A DNA stretch of 64,000 nucleotides. Origin: G965276675 sp965276675. Its GTDB lineage: Bacteria > Acidobacteriota > Terriglobia > Terriglobales > Acidobacteriaceae. Of this stretch, positions 9,082 to 19,779 are shown in pieces. Under the pieces are notes generated by a model. The model saw only the letters and a list, made by a program, of their open reading frames with translations. It ran no database searches and was not told the origin of the DNA. A program made the translations under genes and the position numbers. Position 1 is the first letter of the stretch, and each line of letters opens with the position of its first letter. The DNA lies in assembly GCA_965276675.1 (NCBI GenBank), contig OZ255624.1:3968001-4032000 (forward strand), read 5' to 3'.

Positions 9082-10095
9082 ATGCAGAACAGAACGAACA
9101 AAGGTTTCTTCCAAACCTTGGCAATGTTGAGCAAATGTATCGCTTTGGCTGCTGTTCTTGGCATGGCCGAAACGAGCTGGTCCTCCACTATCACTCCATC
9201 AATGGGACAAACTATGAACACAGATCAGGCTGAGAATAATCCCGCATCGAGAGGCGTAATCACGGTTGACGGCGCTAAGTTGCACTATGTCATCGAAGGA
9301 CACGGCGTCACCTGCCTGCTTATCGGATCCTCGATCATGTACCCGAGGACGTTCTCGCAAGAGCTGCGCAAGCATATCAAATTCGTGTTCCTTGACGGCC
9401 GGCACTTTGTACCGACAGAGGGTTCCTTCGATATCGAGAAGGTCACCCTGGATACATATGCCAGCGATATCGAGAAGGCGCGGAAAACCCTTGCTCTAGG
9501 CAAAGTTTTCATCATAGGACACTCCATACATGGCGATCTGGCTCTTGAATATGCCCGCAGATACCCGCAAAACGTCAAGGGTGTGATTGTCATCGCGTCC
9601 CCTCCGGTCGGTTTGGCCGAGGTAACCAAGGCCTCTCAAGCCTTTTGGGAAACTGATGCATCGACCGCTAGAAAGCAGCAATTGAAAATCAACTGGCAGA
9701 AGCAAGGAGGCCTTGAGTCGGTGAAGAACATGCCTGGAGGGCAGGGCTTCATTCGGACCTATGTTACCAACGGTCCCAAATACTGGTATGACGCGGCTTA
9801 TGACTGCAGCTGGATTTGGGCCGGTATGGATCCCAATACCCCGATGACAGACCGTCTATTCTCACTATTTCAAAAGTACGACCTTGAGCAGGGTCCGGGA
9901 ATGATCACGTCTCCGGTTTTCCTAGCGGTGGGACGGTACGACTATGTCGTCCCACACGCACTTTGGGACGACCAGAAGCAGAAGCTTTCCCACCTCTCCT
10001 ATCACGTATTTCAGCACAGCGGCCACACGCCACAACTTGAAGAACCCGCCCTGTTCGATCGGACGCTGCTTGAATGGATCGGCACCATCCATTAG
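9082..10095 (+). CDS. Exported alpha/beta hydrolase
   Basis: A 337-residue protein starting at ATG 9082 behind AGGAGAGG; an upstream in-frame extension to 8941 lacks a good RBS. Residues about 8-34 form a signal peptide (LAMLSKCIALAAVLGMAETSW). The alpha/beta hydrolase triad can be read: nucleophile Ser in GHSIHGD, Asp in AVGRYDYVVP and His in HSGHTPQLEEP. The nucleophile elbow and C-terminal HSGHTPQLEEP resemble proline iminopeptidase-like members of the fold. It is a periplasmic or secreted esterase or peptidase of unknown substrate. The TonB receptor begins 87 bases downstream, so the two may be co-transcribed. Confidence 0.82.
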   Translation: MQNRTNKGFFQTLAMLSKCIALAAVLGMAETSWSSTITPSMGQTMNTDQAENNPASRGVITVDGAKLHYVIEGHGVTCLLIGSSIMYPRTFSQELRKHIKFVFLDGRHFVPTEGSFDIEKVTLDTYASDIEKARKTLALGKVFIIGHSIHGDLALEYARRYPQNVKGVIVIASPPVGLAEVTKASQAFWETDASTARKQQLKINWQKQGGLESVKNMPGGQGFIRTYVTNGPKYWYDAAYDCSWIWAGMDPNTPMTDRLFSLFQKYDLEQGPGMITSPVFLAVGRYDYVVPHALWDDQKQKLSHLSYHVFQHSGHTPQLEEPALFDRTLLEWIGTIH

Positions 10096-10181
10096 AGCCC
10101 TCGGAATTTCCGGCCGGCGATTGGCTGACATACCTATGCAGAGCTGACGGCAGCAAAGTTGTGCAGAGACCGGAGGTAAGT

Positions 10182-13100
10182 ATGAACCGCGTGACTATTC
10201 CACTTCTGGAGGCTACTGGCATGCTAAAAACTACCTTTTCGCTCGAGACGTCACCTGCTCATACGAAGCGACTAGAACCACGTCCAATACTTCTGCGGGC
10301 GAGGTGGATATGTTCTGTGGTTGCGTTCTTCCTAATCGCCTTGCCAGTGGCATGGTCCCAAACTGCCTCCACTGGGGCAGTCGCTGGCACTGTGACTGAT
10401 TCCTCCAAAGCGGTAATTCCAGGAGCACACATCCAGATCACTAGTGTGGCTACCGGTGAAGTCCGGTCGGTCACGTCTTCTGGCGCGGGAAATTACGGAG
10501 CGGCGCTCCTGGCGCCGGGAACATACCGGATTGAGGCGTCGAAGCCAGGCTTCCAAACCGCCGAAAATGACGGCGTCAAAGTTGTGGTCACGGAGACATC
10601 GACGCTCAATATACAAATGCTGGTGGGAAGCGAAGACCAGACGGTCACCGTACAGGCGGATACGGAGCTCTTGCAAACGGATTCGAGTGCCTTAGGCAGA
10701 GTTGCAGATGAACGAGTCGTCAGTAGTTTGCCGCTCGTCACCCGAAATTACACTCAGATCATCGGTCTTTCGCCCGGTGTTACGACGAATGTTACTAACG
10801 CGGGCAATTTGGGTCGGGGTAGCGGCGGAATTTCAACTGTTATCGGATCGTCCGCGACCGTCGTTCACGGGGAGCGGCCCTATGACAATAACTTCGAGAT
10901 TAACGGGCAGAGCGCAACCGACTACCAGAGCTCGGATACGGAGAGCGGTGGTGTTGCGATACCAAACCCGGACACGATTCAGGAATTCAAGGTGCAAACC
11001 GGTCAATATGACGCCTCTTATGGCCCAGGTGCGGGAGCGGATGTAGACCTCATCACCAAGGCGGGTAGTAACAAGGTCCACGGAACGATCTTTGAATACC
11101 TACGCAATGACGTGTTCAACGCCAACGACTTCTTCTTCAACCAGGCGGGCCAGAAGAAGCCAGTGATGAAGCAGAATCAGTTCGGCTTCACCGTAGGTGG
11201 ACCAGTGAAGAGGGATAAGCTGCTCTTATTTGGATCCTATCAAGGGACACGCCAGATAAACGGGTACTCGAACGTTGGGTTAGCAAAGTGCAGAGATGCG
11301 GCACACAGCCCGCCCTTCACCAACGATCGATCTGCTGCCGCGCTGGGCCGGCTCTTTGCCGGCCAGCGCGGGGTGCTGCAAGACTCTCTCGGGGGAGTCG
11401 GGCCCGCTATCTTGGCCGACGGTTCCAACATCAATTCAGTCGCATTAACGCTGCTTCAGGCCAAGCTGCCAAACGGCAGCTACGTAATTCCAACTCCTCA
11501 GGTAGTTGATTCGACCCAACCCTTCGCCAGTCAGGGCTTCTCGGCTTTTACTGAACCGTGTACATTCAACGAAGATCAGTACATGGCCAACGCGGATTAT
11601 CTACAGAGCCCAAAAAGCAAGTTTTCGGCCCGGTATTTCTCCGCTTTCGGGAACACCACAGCTACGCTGCCTAGCGAGGGAAGCGGAAGCGTGCCTGGGT
11701 TCCCGCGGCTTCAGAACGATCAATTCGTGAATGCGTCGCTTAGCCATACCTATGTAATCAATTCGAACCTATTCAATGAGGCCAGCATCGGATACCACCG
11801 GATATTTGTAGCGAGCCACAATGTATCATCCTTCAATTACTCCGACCTTGGCGTGACTGCTGCCCCCACAGTCAACTCCTCGCCCTATATTGTTGTGAAT
11901 GGATCGTACTCTCTAGGCGGCGGCATTCCTGAAACGGAAGTGAATAATGTTTTCAGCGTCGCTGATTCATTGTCTTATGTTCATGGCCGGCATGCGCTTC
12001 GCTTCGGGGGCACCCTCACGAGAATTCAGCTTGATATCGATTGGTCCTTCTTTGGAGAATCGTTGTTTCTGAGCTGGCCCGATCTATTGTTAGGCCTAGA
12101 CGGGGCGCAGAACGGGACGCGGCTCTTTAGTAATGTCTTCGCATCGATTGACTATATCGGCAAACCTAATCGCGCTTTCCGCGGTTGGGAGGGCTCTCTT
12201 TACGCGCAGGACGACTACAAGCTCAATCCCCGCCTTACTCTCAATCTTGGACTTCGCTACGACAGACTGGGCGGCTACACCGATGCCCAAGGCAAGAACG
12301 CTAATTTTGATATCTCACGAGCCGACCCCAACCCGCCAAGCAGTGGTAGTTATGCCGGATTCGTAGTCTCAAATGCATTCGCTGGAACCTTGCCAGCTGG
12401 CGTAGTGAAGTCTAACACCGGCCTTGCGACCGATGGAAACAATCAGAACAACATCGGTCCGCGCATCGGCTATTCGTTCCAGGTGTACCCAAATTCGGAC
12501 AAGCTGCTTTTACGTGGAGGCTACGGAATCTACTATTCACGGTTGACCGGCCAGGTATTCTTCGGCGAGGTCACCACTCTGCCATACGTTGCATTTCGTA
12601 TTTCTCAGGGAGTGAACAATGCCGCTGCGACGCTACAAAGCCCCTTTCCCCAACCTATTCCCTTAGTAAACTCATTTCCTTCTTTTCCTGCCTATTCACC
12701 TTCCAGCACTCTCAGCGTTAACGGATTTAGCCCCAGCCTAAGACCAGGATTAACGCAGCAGTTTAGTCAGAACATACAGACTCAGATCGCGAAGGACCTT
12801 TTGTTGGAAGTTGGCTACGTCGGCACACGGGGAATCCACCTGCTCAATTCTCGGTCTGTCAACCAAGCAAATCTCGCGAGCGCCAGTAAGCCAATCCGTG
12901 GAGAAACAACCAATACAGTTGCCAACATTCAGCAACGAGTGCCAATCGAGGGCTGGGCGGCAAGTGGAATTTCTTACGGTGAGTCACGAGGTTATGTGTG
13001 GTACAACGGTCTGGAATCGAGCCTTACAAAGAGATTTGGAAATGGCCTTCAGTTCCTAGCTTCGTATACCTTTTCGAAGACTTTGGATTCGGATGGGGCA

Positions 13101-13751
13101 AACGTCGGTGTATCGTCCGGAGGCAATGGAGCCATAGGCAATCAGGATGTTTTCCGCGATCGCTATGGCCGGTCGGCATTCGATCGTACCCATCGATTCA
13201 TTCTGAGTTATGTCTACGAGCTTCCGCCCTACGGATTCCATCAGAAGTTACTTGGGGATGTGCTGAACGGATGGTCTGTCGGGGGCGATACTACGGTTCA
13301 GTCTGGACAGGCGCTGACCGTCACGAACACGAATGCAAATAACGTATACGGCATTACTTCCGATAGAGCTCAAGCCGTTGCGGGGTGCGGCAATCCAGTA
13401 CATTCGGGCTCGGTGACGAGCAAGGTTAACAGCTACTTCAATAAATCGTGCTTTACGACTCCTCCCGTAATTGGGGATGACGGTATCGGAACTGCTTTCG
13501 GCAATAGCGGAGTAGGGATTGCTAACGGCCCGAAGCAGAATAATTCGGATCTCGCGCTGATAAAAAAGACCTCTATGGGCTGGCTAACTGAGGGCGCAAA
13601 CATTGAGTTCCGCACAGAATTTTTCAACATGTTCAATACTCCACAGTTTTCAAATCCCGATACATCCTACTCCGACTCCACATTTGGTCAAATTACTTCT
13701 ACAGCCGTAAATCCACGCATCATTCAGTTTGCGTTGAAGGCGAACTTCTAG
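10182..13751 (+). CDS. Oar-like TonB-dependent outer-membrane receptor
   Basis: 1,189 residues from ATG 10182, preceded by GGAGG (10172-10176). Order of parts: signal peptide (about 34-60, FFLIALPVAWSQT), carboxypeptidase regulatory-like beta-sandwich (about 65-145, GAVAGTVTDSSKAVIPGAHI), plug domain (about 155-330, with IPNPDTIQEFKVQTGQYDAS and GPGAGADVDLITKAG), then a long 22-strand-type barrel containing NLGLRYDRLGG and ending in an aromatic residue (ALKANF). These receptors are abundant in Acidobacteriota and take up oligosaccharides, peptides or metal complexes with TonB/ExbBD, none of which is encoded here. It follows the exported hydrolase, so the pair may release and import the same substrate. 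Confidence 0.93.
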   Translation: MNRVTIPLLEATGMLKTTFSLETSPAHTKRLEPRPILLRARWICSVVAFFLIALPVAWSQTASTGAVAGTVTDSSKAVIPGAHIQITSVATGEVRSVTSSGAGNYGAALLAPGTYRIEASKPGFQTAENDGVKVVVTETSTLNIQMLVGSEDQTVTVQADTELLQTDSSALGRVADERVVSSLPLVTRNYTQIIGLSPGVTTNVTNAGNLGRGSGGISTVIGSSATVVHGERPYDNNFEINGQSATDYQSSDTESGGVAIPNPDTIQEFKVQTGQYDASYGPGAGADVDLITKAGSNKVHGTIFEYLRNDVFNANDFFFNQAGQKKPVMKQNQFGFTVGGPVKRDKLLLFGSYQGTRQINGYSNVGLAKCRDAAHSPPFTNDRSAAALGRLFAGQRGVLQDSLGGVGPAILADGSNINSVALTLLQAKLPNGSYVIPTPQVVDSTQPFASQGFSAFTEPCTFNEDQYMANADYLQSPKSKFSARYFSAFGNTTATLPSEGSGSVPGFPRLQNDQFVNASLSHTYVINSNLFNEASIGYHRIFVASHNVSSFNYSDLGVTAAPTVNSSPYIVVNGSYSLGGGIPETEVNNVFSVADSLSYVHGRHALRFGGTLTRIQLDIDWSFFGESLFLSWPDLLLGLDGAQNGTRLFSNVFASIDYIGKPNRAFRGWEGSLYAQDDYKLNPRLTLNLGLRYDRLGGYTDAQGKNANFDISRADPNPPSSGSYAGFVVSNAFAGTLPAGVVKSNTGLATDGNNQNNIGPRIGYSFQVYPNSDKLLLRGGYGIYYSRLTGQVFFGEVTTLPYVAFRISQGVNNAAATLQSPFPQPIPLVNSFPSFPAYSPSSTLSVNGFSPSLRPGLTQQFSQNIQTQIAKDLLLEVGYVGTRGIHLLNSRSVNQANLASASKPIRGETTNTVANIQQRVPIEGWAASGISYGESRGYVWYNGLESSLTKRFGNGLQFLASYTFSKTLDSDGANVGVSSGGNGAIGNQDVFRDRYGRSAFDRTHRFILSYVYELPPYGFHQKLLGDVLNGWSVGGDTTVQSGQALTVTNTNANNVYGITSDRAQAVAGCGNPVHSGSVTSKVNSYFNKSCFTTPPVIGDDGIGTAFGNSGVGIANGPKQNNSDLALIKKTSMGWLTEGANIEFRTEFFNMFNTPQFSNPDTSYSDSTFGQITSTAVNPRIIQFALKANF

Positions 13752-14533
13752 CTCGTCGGCTCTCAGCGCGAACCTCTATTCAGTGTGTGCTCTTCCGGCT
13801 GCTGAAGTCTGAGCTGTTTAGCTCGTCTGGCGCTCGTGCGACGGACTTCCGTCACAACTAATCAGGCCGAGCTTTGCAGAACGGGCTCGAGGTAAACTCG
13901 GGCCTGTCAATGGATCGTATCATTACCTCACATGTTGCTAAAGCATCCACTTCAGCTTCTCTGACCAACCTAGGACGCTCGTAACAGTCCTATGCTGATA
14001 TATCCGCTCCGGCGCGAGTGGTGAGGCGCGCATCTCGACATCTGTCGTGACCATGTCAGCCTGTAAATGAGATCGCCGGCTGATCAACCCGAAGGCGAGT
14101 ACCAGGAAGACTCGCATTTATGTGCCTGAGCCGGTTCATTGATCTATGTAATGGTCCCCACATCATGGGTTCAAACCGTCACCTCGATGATTCGAGTGGA
14201 GCGGGATATCTCGTCACCAACAAGACGCTCAGGAAATTCGAGCAGCCAGCCCACGAAAATTGCTGACAGGTGTCTCTCCCTCTTGGCATGTGAAGAGGGC
14301 CTTTGAAAGGACGATACGGTTGGAATTTCCTTCGAAGAGTATCTGCGCGTCTATTCTAACCGACCTCTATCCTCGTCGAAGAACCCGGCTGGTCAGCAGG
14401 TATGAGGTCCGCAATCATCACACGACGCTGGCAGAAGGCATCGAGGACTCGGTCTGCACCTGCAGCCTTAAATGTGCACAAGCGTGGTGTTCGCTAAGGT
14501 GAGTCGCGCGATCAGGCGACCACGCGACCTGTA
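13752..14533. other. 780-base gap, no recognisable gene
   Basis: Between the receptor and the convergent hyuB end. Short frames on both strands, including one of 80 codons at 14260-14502 on the plus strand, have no good RBS and no recognisable motif. No strong terminator hairpin with a T tract was seen. Confidence 0.5.
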
Positions 14534-16288
14534 TCAATCGCGCAGCTGCCTTGTCTCCTGCTCGTTGATAGCGAAATCGTCAATCGCCACACCATACTGG
14601 CTCCGCGCCGATGCTACAGACACAATTCCATTCAGAACATCCTTCAGAACGAGGGCTGGCTCGCGGCGCAAGGGATCTCCATATCCGCCGCCGCATGGAC
14701 TCACGGTGCTGACAATATCACCCGGTTTCAATGGAAGATTGCTGATCATAGATGGCAGCTCGCGTATCACGCCTTCGCGGCTCATCAGCCGTAAAGCACC
14801 CGTTGAGCCTGCAACGCCGCCAAATAATCCCGTTGGAGCGTGGCGATGCCCATCCCCTTCGATCGAAGCGCGTCCTTCACTCAGGACCATCATCTCCCGG
14901 ATCGATCCCGCGCCGCCTCTCCAGTCGCCCGCGCCGCAACAGTCCTCGCGGGCTTCATAGCGGGTCACACGAAGCGGGTAGTGGGACTCAATGTCCTCAA
15001 TGGGATTGTTACGGGTGTTCGCGTAGAGAGTGTCCACACAGTCCATGCCGTCTTTTCCGGATCGGCCACCATAGGAACCTTCCGTAATGTCCATATAGAC
15101 CCAATAAGTCTCGTTCATGAGCCCGCTGTAGGCGATGACCTTAAGATTACCCACTCCGGCGCTGACCTGGTGCGGCGTTGCTTGCGACAGTGCCTGCATG
15201 ACAGTATTGGCTACTATGTTGCCAGGGCAGAAGCGCGCAATTGTTGGGGCTGGGAATGTAGGATTGCAGATTGAGCCGAGTGGCGCGGTGATGCGCACCG
15301 GCCGTAGCAGACCCGAGTTTTGTGGAATGGGCTCGTGCGTCGCCGAGTCAAGCAGGATCGAACGCAGCACCAGGTGCACGGCGATCGATACCGTTCCCTC
15401 GAATGGCATGTTTATCGGCCGGTCGCTAATCTGTGGAGACGATCCGGTGAAGTCGATGGTGATCTCGCTACCTGCAATGGTGACCTCCACTGCAATCTTT
15501 AAGTCGCGTTTGGTTTCATCCGGGTCTTCTTCGAAACCATCTACGAATCCTTCTGCGTAGTAGACGCCATCGGGAACGGCGAGTATCGCAGCGCGCAGCA
15601 ACTTCTCAGAGTAGTTCATCAGGTATTCGCTCGCGGCGAGCACCCGATCCAGCCCGTGATCCTCTACGAGTTCCTTGAATCGCTCTTCGCCGATCAGACA
15701 TGCGGAGATCTGGGCCTCCATATCGCCGAGGACCATGTTCGCAGCGCGCACATTGTCGCGGACGAAATGCCAGAACTGGTTATTCAGCACACCACGTTCG
15801 TACACTTTGATGGCTTTGAACTGCAATCCCTCGGCATAGGCATCCACGGCATCAACGATGCCACAGCTACCCGGTGAAGAAGATCCAATGTCAAGGTGAT
15901 GGGCCGTGGTCACGGAAAACCCGATCAGGTCTTTGTCCTTAAATACGGGGACACAGAAGGCCACATCTGGTCCGTGAGAAGCCCCGTAGTAGGGCGAGTT
16001 GTGCATGATGACGTCACCTGGAAAAAACCGCTCATGACGCTCTTCGAAGATGGTCTTGATTCCTCTGACGTAGCCCGGTATCGGCCCGAGCTGCAGCGGT
16101 GTACTGAAGGCCGACTCACAAAGCTGATGACAATCCGCATCGAGCAGCGCAGCGCCGAAGTCTTCGGATTCGCGGATGATGCTGGAATGCGACATACGCG
16201 TCAACTTGTGACCCATCTCGATCGCAATGTTCTCGAGCGCTCCCCAGATAATCTGCGCTGAAACAGGATCAATTGCAGAAATGGACAT
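14534..16288 (-). CDS. hyuB: N-methylhydantoinase/5-oxoprolinase subunit B (HyuB family)
   Basis: A protein of 584 residues from the ATG at 16288, the usual family start (SAIDPVSAQIIWGALENIA); an extension to TTG 16342 is possible. Family landmarks: LTRMSHSSIIRESEDF, FFPGDVIMHNSPYYGASHGPD, FTGSSPQISDRPINMP and the glycine-rich end PGDIVSTVSPCGGGYGDP. HyuB pairs with HyuA to open cyclic amides such as hydantoins or 5-oxoproline using ATP. It lies directly downstream of hyuA, and no other copy is visible. Substrate class is inferred from the neighbouring carbamoylase. Confidence 0.93.
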   Translation of the reverse strand: MSISAIDPVSAQIIWGALENIAIEMGHKLTRMSHSSIIRESEDFGAALLDADCHQLCESAFSTPLQLGPIPGYVRGIKTIFEERHERFFPGDVIMHNSPYYGASHGPDVAFCVPVFKDKDLIGFSVTTAHHLDIGSSSPGSCGIVDAVDAYAEGLQFKAIKVYERGVLNNQFWHFVRDNVRAANMVLGDMEAQISACLIGEERFKELVEDHGLDRVLAASEYLMNYSEKLLRAAILAVPDGVYYAEGFVDGFEEDPDETKRDLKIAVEVTIAGSEITIDFTGSSPQISDRPINMPFEGTVSIAVHLVLRSILLDSATHEPIPQNSGLLRPVRITAPLGSICNPTFPAPTIARFCPGNIVANTVMQALSQATPHQVSAGVGNLKVIAYSGLMNETYWVYMDITEGSYGGRSGKDGMDCVDTLYANTRNNPIEDIESHYPLRVTRYEAREDCCGAGDWRGGAGSIREMMVLSEGRASIEGDGHRHAPTGLFGGVAGSTGALRLMSREGVIRELPSMISNLPLKPGDIVSTVSPCGGGYGDPLRREPALVLKDVLNGIVSVASARSQYGVAIDDFAINEQETRQLRD

Positions 16289-16344
16289 CGGATTTCCAAT
16301 AACTGTAGACACGAACTCCCTTTCGCTATGACGATCCACCAAAA

Positions 16345-18420
16345 TTAGACCCCAACCACATTCCTGGTAAGAAGAATATTATGATATTCGTCCACGGTTG
16401 CCGCCCATCCCGGAGCTATGACGGTGGTTGAATCTCTCTGTAAAAGGACTGCAGGTCCTTTAATCTCGGAACCTGCAGGAATGTCCGCTCTGCGGAAGAA
16501 TTCCGTCTTCAGCTTGTGTACCGATCCATCATGGCGAAAGTAGGTATCTACACTCTTGATCCACGCATCCTGCAGGTTGCGACGGGTCTGATGATGGAAT
16601 GATGCAGGCAGCCTCGGCATGGAACCGACTCCGGTTACTCGCAACGCCACCACCTCGACCGAGCTGTGCAGGAACGCGCGTCCGTACTCCGATGCGTGGC
16701 GCGCATGAAAATCACTCCCTATCTGATTCCAATTAACGACGGCGGAGCCCAGCGGCAATCGGAGCTCATAGCCCTGGCCCGCGTAGCGCAGGTCAGCTGA
16801 GCACAGAAAAGAGACCCGCTTTTCAGGAATTCCGTCCAGCATGAGTTGACGCCCGGCGCACTCCTTGAGATCCAGCAGATCGTTCGTCAGCTGTACATGG
16901 ACATCTTGAGTGAGGAGCTTTAGCTGCGTCTTTGTGAATTCGTACTTGATGTCCGTGGTCAACAGTCCGAGTGCGGAGGTTATGCCTGGGAATACGGGGA
17001 CAATCACCTGTGACATCTTGAGTGTGTTGGCCACATCGATTGCGGTCATCGGTCCTGCTCCTCCGAACGCAACGAGCGTGAACCTGCGTGGATCGAGGCC
17101 TTTCTGAACGGTGCGCGAGCGGATCGCATTCGCCATATTGCTCGCCAGGATTGTGCAGATACCTTCGGCTGCCTCATAGACATCGAGTTTGAGCTGCGCC
17201 GCCAGTTTCTCGACCGCCTGCATCGCCGCAGCGTATGAAATCTTCATCGCCCCGCCGAGGAAGTGGTCCTCATCAATGCGCCCGAGCACGATGTTCGCAT
17301 CGGTCACGGTAGGTTCCGTGCCGCCCAAGCCATAAGCCGCAGGCCCGGGGAAAGACCCGGCGCTTCGGGGCCCAACCTTGAACGCGCCACCCGCGTCGAC
17401 ATAAGCGATGCTGCCTCCCCCCGCGCCAATAGTGTGTACATCGATCATCGGGGCCATAACCGGAAAACCTGCGATCGAGGTGTCACGAGGCGAGGCTTGC
17501 AGCACGCCATGCGCAGTTACAATCCCGATGTCGGCGCTCGTGCCGCCGACGTCGAACGTGACGAGCTTGTCACGATTCGCCTGACCGCCGACCCACTGCC
17601 CTCCCAGCACTCCGCCCGCAAGGCCAGAGACAAGCGCATAAACCGGTTTGTCTGCGATGGTGCGCGGAGTCGCGACGCCGCCATTGGAAGTCATGATGTG
17701 CATCTCTGCTTTTACGCCCGCCTGCTTCAGCTTTTTATCCAACGCTGAGATGAACGACTTTACCTCCGGTCCGATAAACGCGTTCATGCACGCCGTCGTG
17801 AATCGTTCGAACTCCCGGAATTGGGAAGACATCTCAGAAGAGGTCGTCACGAATATTTCGGGAGCCTCTGCTTCCACCATCCCGCGTACGCGGAGTTCAT
17901 GCGAGGGATCGAGGTAGGAGAACAGGAAGCATACTGCGATCGCTTTCACGCCCTCCTCCTTGAGCTCGCGGATGGCAGTGAGCACTTCACATTCGTTCAG
18001 GGGAATCAGGACCTCACCCAAAGGAGGCAACAGTCGCTCTGAGACAACCTTCCTGTGCTGTCTTTCAACGAGCGGAGTCATCTGCCAGGGAATGTCCTGC
18101 ATGATGGAGTAGTTTTGCGGACGCTGATGGCGACCTATATGAATGATGTCCCGGTAGCCGCGGGTGGTGATCATGCCGGTTAGGGCTCCGCGGTGTTCGA
18201 GCATGGCGTTGGTTGCAACAGTTGTACCGTGAAACAGATGGTCGATGCTCGCCAGAGGAATGCCTTCCCTGTTGCAAAGCTCCCGAATGCCAGCCACGAC
18301 GCCTTCCGACGGATCAGGCGAGGTGCTTGGCACCTTGTGAATTGCGATCTTGTTGTTCGAGAGATCCGTAACGATCAAGTCTGTAAAAGTACCACCGACA
18401 TCTACCCCAAGCATGATCAT
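16345..18420 (-). CDS. hyuA: N-methylhydantoinase/5-oxoprolinase subunit A (HyuA family)
   Basis: 691 residues, full length for the family. The ASKHA-type ATPase fold is visible: MLGVDVGGTFTDLIVTD at the N terminus (phosphate 1), TTVATNAMLEHRGA, then the hydantoinase A core with VTFDVGGTSADIG, IGAGGGSIAYVDAGGAFKVG and FPGPAAYGLGG. The subunit binds and activates the ring amide with ATP and works with HyuB. Its start overlaps the hyuC stop by four bases (ATGA), so the genes are translationally coupled. Confidence 0.95.
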   Translation of the reverse strand: MIMLGVDVGGTFTDLIVTDLSNNKIAIHKVPSTSPDPSEGVVAGIRELCNREGIPLASIDHLFHGTTVATNAMLEHRGALTGMITTRGYRDIIHIGRHQRPQNYSIMQDIPWQMTPLVERQHRKVVSERLLPPLGEVLIPLNECEVLTAIRELKEEGVKAIAVCFLFSYLDPSHELRVRGMVEAEAPEIFVTTSSEMSSQFREFERFTTACMNAFIGPEVKSFISALDKKLKQAGVKAEMHIMTSNGGVATPRTIADKPVYALVSGLAGGVLGGQWVGGQANRDKLVTFDVGGTSADIGIVTAHGVLQASPRDTSIAGFPVMAPMIDVHTIGAGGGSIAYVDAGGAFKVGPRSAGSFPGPAAYGLGGTEPTVTDANIVLGRIDEDHFLGGAMKISYAAAMQAVEKLAAQLKLDVYEAAEGICTILASNMANAIRSRTVQKGLDPRRFTLVAFGGAGPMTAIDVANTLKMSQVIVPVFPGITSALGLLTTDIKYEFTKTQLKLLTQDVHVQLTNDLLDLKECAGRQLMLDGIPEKRVSFLCSADLRYAGQGYELRLPLGSAVVNWNQIGSDFHARHASEYGRAFLHSSVEVVALRVTGVGSMPRLPASFHHQTRRNLQDAWIKSVDTYFRHDGSVHKLKTEFFRRADIPAGSEIKGPAVLLQRDSTTVIAPGWAATVDEYHNILLTRNVVGV

Positions 18421-19685
18421 TGCGAGCTCACCCCATTCGGGGGCGCTGGATCTATTGCGTCTAGCGTGAGAATGGTGTGCAGCAACACACTAGCTCCGCG
18501 TGCGCAGTCTTCATAAGAAGTTAATTCATCGGGGGAGTGGCTGATACCACCTTTGCTGGGCACAAAGATCATGCCCATGGGAGCGATGCGCCCGAGGATC
18601 TGCGCATCATGCCCGGCGCCGCTATGCATGTTGATATAGGTGTAGCCCAGCGTTCGACACGCCTCCGCAACCGCGTCCTGCACGGATCGCGCGGCGGGAA
18701 CAGGCTGCGCCAGAGGCTGGTCTGAAAATGTAATCTGGACGCCCGAGTGGACTTCCAATTCTGCGGCCGCAGCCTTGAGACTTTCCAGTGCGGTACGGAT
18801 GCGCTCGCTTTGGAGATCCCGCAGCTCGACGATCAGCCGAACCTCGCCTGGTATGATATTTCGCGAGTTAGGAGACACAGAGAGCTGTCCAACGGTAGCT
18901 ACCCTGCACATGTCCTTTTCACCGGCCAATCTTTGTACTTCAAGGATGAGCTGGGCCGCTGCGACGAGAGCGTCACGCCGGCCTCTCATCGAAGTTGTTC
19001 CTGCATGATTCGATGCTCCGCGTAGAGTGACATCCACGTGAAGGATTCCAGAGATGCCCTCTACTATGCCAATGGGTTTGCTGCTGCTCTCCAGATCGCC
19101 GCCTTGTTCTATGTGCAGCTCCACATAGGCGTGGACTCCCTTGTCCGGCAACGTGGGCCGATTGAGTCGCGAAGGATTGCCCCCGACCGAAGCGATAGCA
19201 TCTCGCAGCGAACGGCCATTGGAGTCTGTGCGCGCCAGTTCCTCATCGGACAGACCTGCAACCATTCCGCGGCTCCCGGACAGTCCGGTATAGTTCTGTC
19301 CTTCTTCGTTTTCGAAGATCACGACCTGCAGCGGATGCTGGGTCTGGTGACCCATGCTATTGAGTACGTGAACACATTCAATGGCTGCCATGACACCCAG
19401 GACGCCGTCGAAACGTCCGCCATTTCGAACTGTGTCGATATGCGAGCCGAACAAGATAGGTTGTCGATCCGTAAGCCCTGGTCGCTCTCCCAGGATGTTG
19501 CCCGCGGCATCCACTCGCACGTCCAGAGTAGCATCGTGCATCATCTGCATTGCCAGCGCGCGACCCTGAATGTCCTCAGGACTGTAAGCGAGCCGCGTGG
19601 TCGCGACCGCAGCCATGCGCTCGATACTACACTTCAGACGCAAAGCGTCGATGTTTCCAACTTTCGGCAGTAACAGATTCGGCAT
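18417..19685 (-). CDS. hyuC: M20-family N-carbamoyl-L-amino acid hydrolase/allantoate amidohydrolase
   Basis: 422 residues, full length. Zinc ligands of the bimetal centre are all visible: HID in FGSHIDTVRNGGRFDG, the second Asp in RFDG, Glu-Glu in FENEEGQ, His in ELHIEQGG and a final His in SGAGHDAQ. The dimerisation domain (about 205-320) includes GASNHAGTTSMRGRRDAL. The enzyme removes the carbamoyl group from N-carbamoyl amino acids or related ureido compounds such as allantoate. As first gene of hyuC-hyuA-hyuB it would complete conversion of a hydantoin to a free amino acid. Confidence 0.92.
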   Translation of the reverse strand: MPNLLLPKVGNIDALRLKCSIERMAAVATTRLAYSPEDIQGRALAMQMMHDATLDVRVDAAGNILGERPGLTDRQPILFGSHIDTVRNGGRFDGVLGVMAAIECVHVLNSMGHQTQHPLQVVIFENEEGQNYTGLSGSRGMVAGLSDEELARTDSNGRSLRDAIASVGGNPSRLNRPTLPDKGVHAYVELHIEQGGDLESSSKPIGIVEGISGILHVDVTLRGASNHAGTTSMRGRRDALVAAAQLILEVQRLAGEKDMCRVATVGQLSVSPNSRNIIPGEVRLIVELRDLQSERIRTALESLKAAAAELEVHSGVQITFSDQPLAQPVPAARSVQDAVAEACRTLGYTYINMHSGAGHDAQILGRIAPMGMIFVPSKGGISHSPDELTSYEDCARGASVLLHTILTLDAIDPAPPNGVSSQ

Positions 19686-19779
19686 GCCCTGATCCTGAGA
19701 TACCGATAATATGGCGATGCGGGAGCTACTTCAATCCGGCTGATTCTCTAGGGGCCAATAAGGTGATTTCCGGATGGGC

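Noticed and set aside
8902..9114. 70-codon minus-strand frame over the hydrolase start
   Set aside because: It overlaps the signal peptide and Shine-Dalgarno of a well-supported gene and shows no motif.
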